A stretch of DNA of 36,890 nt from Methylococcaceae bacterium (GTDB taxonomy: Bacteria > Pseudomonadota > Gammaproteobacteria > Methylococcales > Methylomonadaceae): assembly GCA_024636875.1 (NCBI GenBank), contig JAGXGJ010000130.1:1-36890 (forward strand), read 5' to 3'. Positions 35,405-36,890 of this stretch are shown piece by piece. A program made the translations under genes and the position numbers. How positions within the stretch are numbered: the first letter of the stretch is position 1; each line of letters starts with the position of its first letter. The notes under the pieces are model-generated. The model did not search any database. It had not been told where the DNA came from and saw nothing but the letters and a program-made list of their open reading frames with translations.

Positions 35405-36235
35405 ATGAAACGATTTCTTTTATTAATCCTGTCACTCTGGAAGCAACAATTAAAACTCTATTTCGTTGCCGCCTTGATAGGGGCGATTATAGGCGTTTTG
35501 GTGTTGGCTCCAAGCTACGATTATGTTGATTCACAGTTACATACAGATAATGGTACCTCATCAATCGAATATATGTTGGGCCAGTTCAAAGAATTGTTAA
35601 AGGGAAATATTTTCCAAAATAACTTGATGCTGTTTTATGCAGAAATTGGCGCAATGCTGGGTCTGTTGACAATAGGCATATACAGTTTTCTGCATAAGCG
35701 CTTAATGCGAATTGAACTGTTAAAAATGGAGCTGAATAAGGATATGCCTTCAATCATTCAGCAAGGAGAAGGGCCTTTTCTGGAGTTTAAATCCACATTT
35801 CGCTGGGACATGGAACAATCGCGCACTAACCGGCTGCTTGAAGGCGTTGTACTAAAATCAATAGCAGGATTTCTCAATAGCAAACATGGAGGAACGTTGC
35901 TGATCGGCGTTTCAGATGATGGCCAGATTATAGGCCTGGAAAACGATTACCAAACGCTTAAGAAGCAGAATCAGGATGGATTTGAACAGATCATTATGAC
36001 AGCAATAGCAGCTAATCTTGGCGCAGACTTGTGTTCGCATGTGAGTATTTTATTCCATGTTATAGATAATAAAACCATCTGTCGGCTGATTGTTACTCCA
36101 TCTGTCAGACCGGTGTTTTTAAATCAAGGGAACAATCCAAAACTGTATGTCAGGACAGGCGGTGCAACCCGGGATTTAAACATTCAGGAGGCACTGGAAT
36201 TTGCGCCAATCAGATGGAATCTGACCAGGCATTAA
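35405..36235 (+). CDS. Membrane-anchored AlbA_2 (Schlafen-like) domain protein
   Basis: About 276 residues from ATG 35405; a TTG at 35393 directly after the hslO stop is an alternative. Two hydrophobic segments (LYFVAALIGAIIGVLVLAP and NLMLFYAEIGAMLGLLTIGI) bracket a short periplasmic loop. After them comes an AlbA_2 domain: EGPFLEFKSTFRWDMEQSRT, then KSIAGFLNSKHGGTLLIGVS and DDGQIIGLENDY, ending with KLYVRTGGATRDLNI. AlbA_2 domains bind nucleic acid or nucleotides and occur in Schlafen nucleases, regulators and some defence proteins. The FLEFKS..R and GGTLLIGV.DDG motifs are intact. Function unknown. It follows hslO without a gap, implying one transcript. Confidence 0.85.
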   Translation: MKRFLLLILSLWKQQLKLYFVAALIGAIIGVLVLAPSYDYVDSQLHTDNGTSSIEYMLGQFKELLKGNIFQNNLMLFYAEIGAMLGLLTIGIYSFLHKRLMRIELLKMELNKDMPSIIQQGEGPFLEFKSTFRWDMEQSRTNRLLEGVVLKSIAGFLNSKHGGTLLIGVSDDGQIIGLENDYQTLKKQNQDGFEQIIMTAIAANLGADLCSHVSILFHVIDNKTICRLIVTPSVRPVFLNQGNNPKLYVRTGGATRDLNIQEALEFAPIRWNLTRH

Positions 36236-36325
36236 GGGCGGCATAAGTCAATTGGTGACATAAATTCGTAACAATAAAAAACTTGCTGATTTTTCAAACA
36301 AAATGATAGCATTCTGGCTGAATTA

Positions 36326-36424
36326 TAGGTTGGTAAAGCGACCTTTGTAATACCCTCACCCTCACCCTAACCCTCTCCCAAAGGGAGAGGGGACTTTGTG
36401 TCGCTTTACCAACGTCGGACTCTA
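36326..36424 (+). repeat. MITE-like repeat, copy D, abutting an aquaporin fragment
   Basis: A 99-bp element with the family's right end (CCAACGTCGGACTCTA) intact but the left end shortened: TAGG is joined directly to TTGGTAAAGCG, so about 8 bases are missing. The core has one extra CCCTCA unit. It lies directly against the start of the truncated aquaporin sequence. Confidence 0.9.
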
Positions 36425-36425
36425 T

Positions 36426-36629
36426 ACTATCGGCGGTTTTGCTGCCAACGGCTATGGCGAGCATTCACCGGGTGGATACTCTTTGTTAGCGGCACTGGTG
36501 ACAGAAATTGTCATGACCATGATGTTTCTGTTCATCATCTTATCGGTTACCCACAAAAATGCGCCAAGTGGCTTTGCCGGGCTCGCCATTGGTCTGTGTC
36601 TGACCTTGATCCATTTAATCTGCTTCTAA
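36426..36629 (+). pseudogene. Truncated aquaporin (AqpZ-like) fragment
   Basis: Reads [20 protein letters not shown] and then LIHLICF before a stop. [15 protein letters not shown] and the later [12 protein letters not shown] correspond to the middle-to-late part of AqpZ (E. coli: [15 protein letters not shown] and AIGLALTLIHLI). The first half, including the first NPA motif, is missing on the left, where MITE copy D begins, and the sequence stops just before the second NPA motif. It cannot form a water channel. A frame exists from a TTG inside the repeat, but this is chance. The 5' half does not occur upstream in the window, so this is a rearrangement scar rather than a simple insertion. Confidence 0.85.
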
Positions 36630-36635
36630 ATAAGT

Positions 36636-36890
36636 ATGAAAACCTACGCATTAGATAATTCGCTTTCCGTTGATAGGTTTTTCAACCTGCAACTGGAATC
36701 CTGGTTGAGCAGTTTCAACCGACAGGCGCAATCATTCAAAAACGTTGCGCAACGGCTAAGACTCGCGACTACTTCTGCCCGAAGATTCGATAAAGTCTGT
36801 TTGCGCTTGCGCACAAACGAACTTGTCAGTAGTAATGCGGCCCTAGACGTAAGCAGAAAACTTTTCTGCCTGTGGAAAAACATTTTCCAC
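36636..36890 (+). CDS. Possible N-terminal part of an unknown protein, open to the right edge
   Basis: A frame starts at ATG 36636 seven bases after the aquaporin fragment and stays open for 85 codons to the window end. It begins MKTYALDNSLSVDRFFNLQL and is basic, with SFNRQAQSFKNVAQRLRLAT in the middle. It has no recognised domain or signal peptide and only a weak ribosome site. It could be the start of a real gene, or a fortuitous frame: the minus strand is also open across most of this stretch. Confidence 0.4.
   Translation, partial: MKTYALDNSLSVDRFFNLQLESWLSSFNRQAQSFKNVAQRLRLATTSARRFDKVCLRLRTNELVSSNAALDVSRKLFCLWKNIFH

Noticed and set aside
26831-36424. Repeats considered as a CRISPR array
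   Set aside because: Copies are about 100 bp, widely and irregularly spaced, with terminal inverted repeats and no spacers or cas genes.
36396-36629. A complete 77-residue membrane protein starting at TTG 36396
   Set aside because: The first 10 codons are repeat sequence and the rest is an internal segment of AqpZ lacking both NPA motifs; annotated as a pseudogene instead.

Overview
This window looks like chromosome from a gammaproteobacterium. Gene content (rpoZ-spoT, a RegB/RegA-type redox pair, RimK, Hsp33, DUF3301, two PstS proteins with PPK1) would fit a Methylococcales-like methanotroph or a relative, but no methane-oxidation gene is visible, so that placement is inference.

Left edge (1-2.2 kb) is an accessory patch. 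It holds the start of an ISAzo13-like transposase running off the left end, about 640 bases with no convincing gene, an orphan 83-residue protein, and a complete but decayed IS1595-family element with inverted ends and a perfect 8-bp target duplication abutting the glgX stop codon.

Region 2.2-17.5 kb is a phosphorus and carbon storage island. On the minus strand, in transcription order, lie pstS, pstC, pstA, pstB, a second pstS, a degenerate Fic-like gene, polyphosphate kinase (ppk), an unknown lipoprotein and glgX (glycogen debranching). Divergently on the plus strand lie a PhoU-like DUF47 gene and glgP (glycogen phosphorylase). A tandem PHO-box-like array lies between the two arms. The layout suggests that phosphate import, polyphosphate synthesis and glycogen phosphorolysis are managed together.

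Region 17.6-36.2 kb is mostly housekeeping: a DUF2934 protein, pssA plus a small partner, a GT4 glycosyltransferase, a GlcG/HbpS-like protein, spoT-rpoZ, pgk with an upstream thioredoxin-fold gene, rimK, a DUF3301 protein, a GFA-family protein, a carboxylesterase, a membrane protein with a strong terminator, a rhomboid protease, a DEAD-box helicase, regA-regB, msrA, hslO and a membrane-anchored AlbA_2 (Schlafen-like) protein.

Small non-coding elements overlay this region. Four copies of a roughly 100-bp MITE-like repeat (TAGAGTCC/TAGGAGCC termini) sit between genes. One copy forms the immediate leader of hslO and another abuts a truncated aquaporin fragment. There is also a separate 105-bp element with 18-bp inverted ends, and a candidate small RNA with an extended -10 promoter and a strong terminator between regB and msrA. 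No tRNA, rRNA or CRISPR array was seen. I found no clearly new multi-gene system; the strongest unusual signals are the repeat family, the candidate sRNA, the phosphate/glycogen arrangement and the repeat-extended PstS signal peptide.
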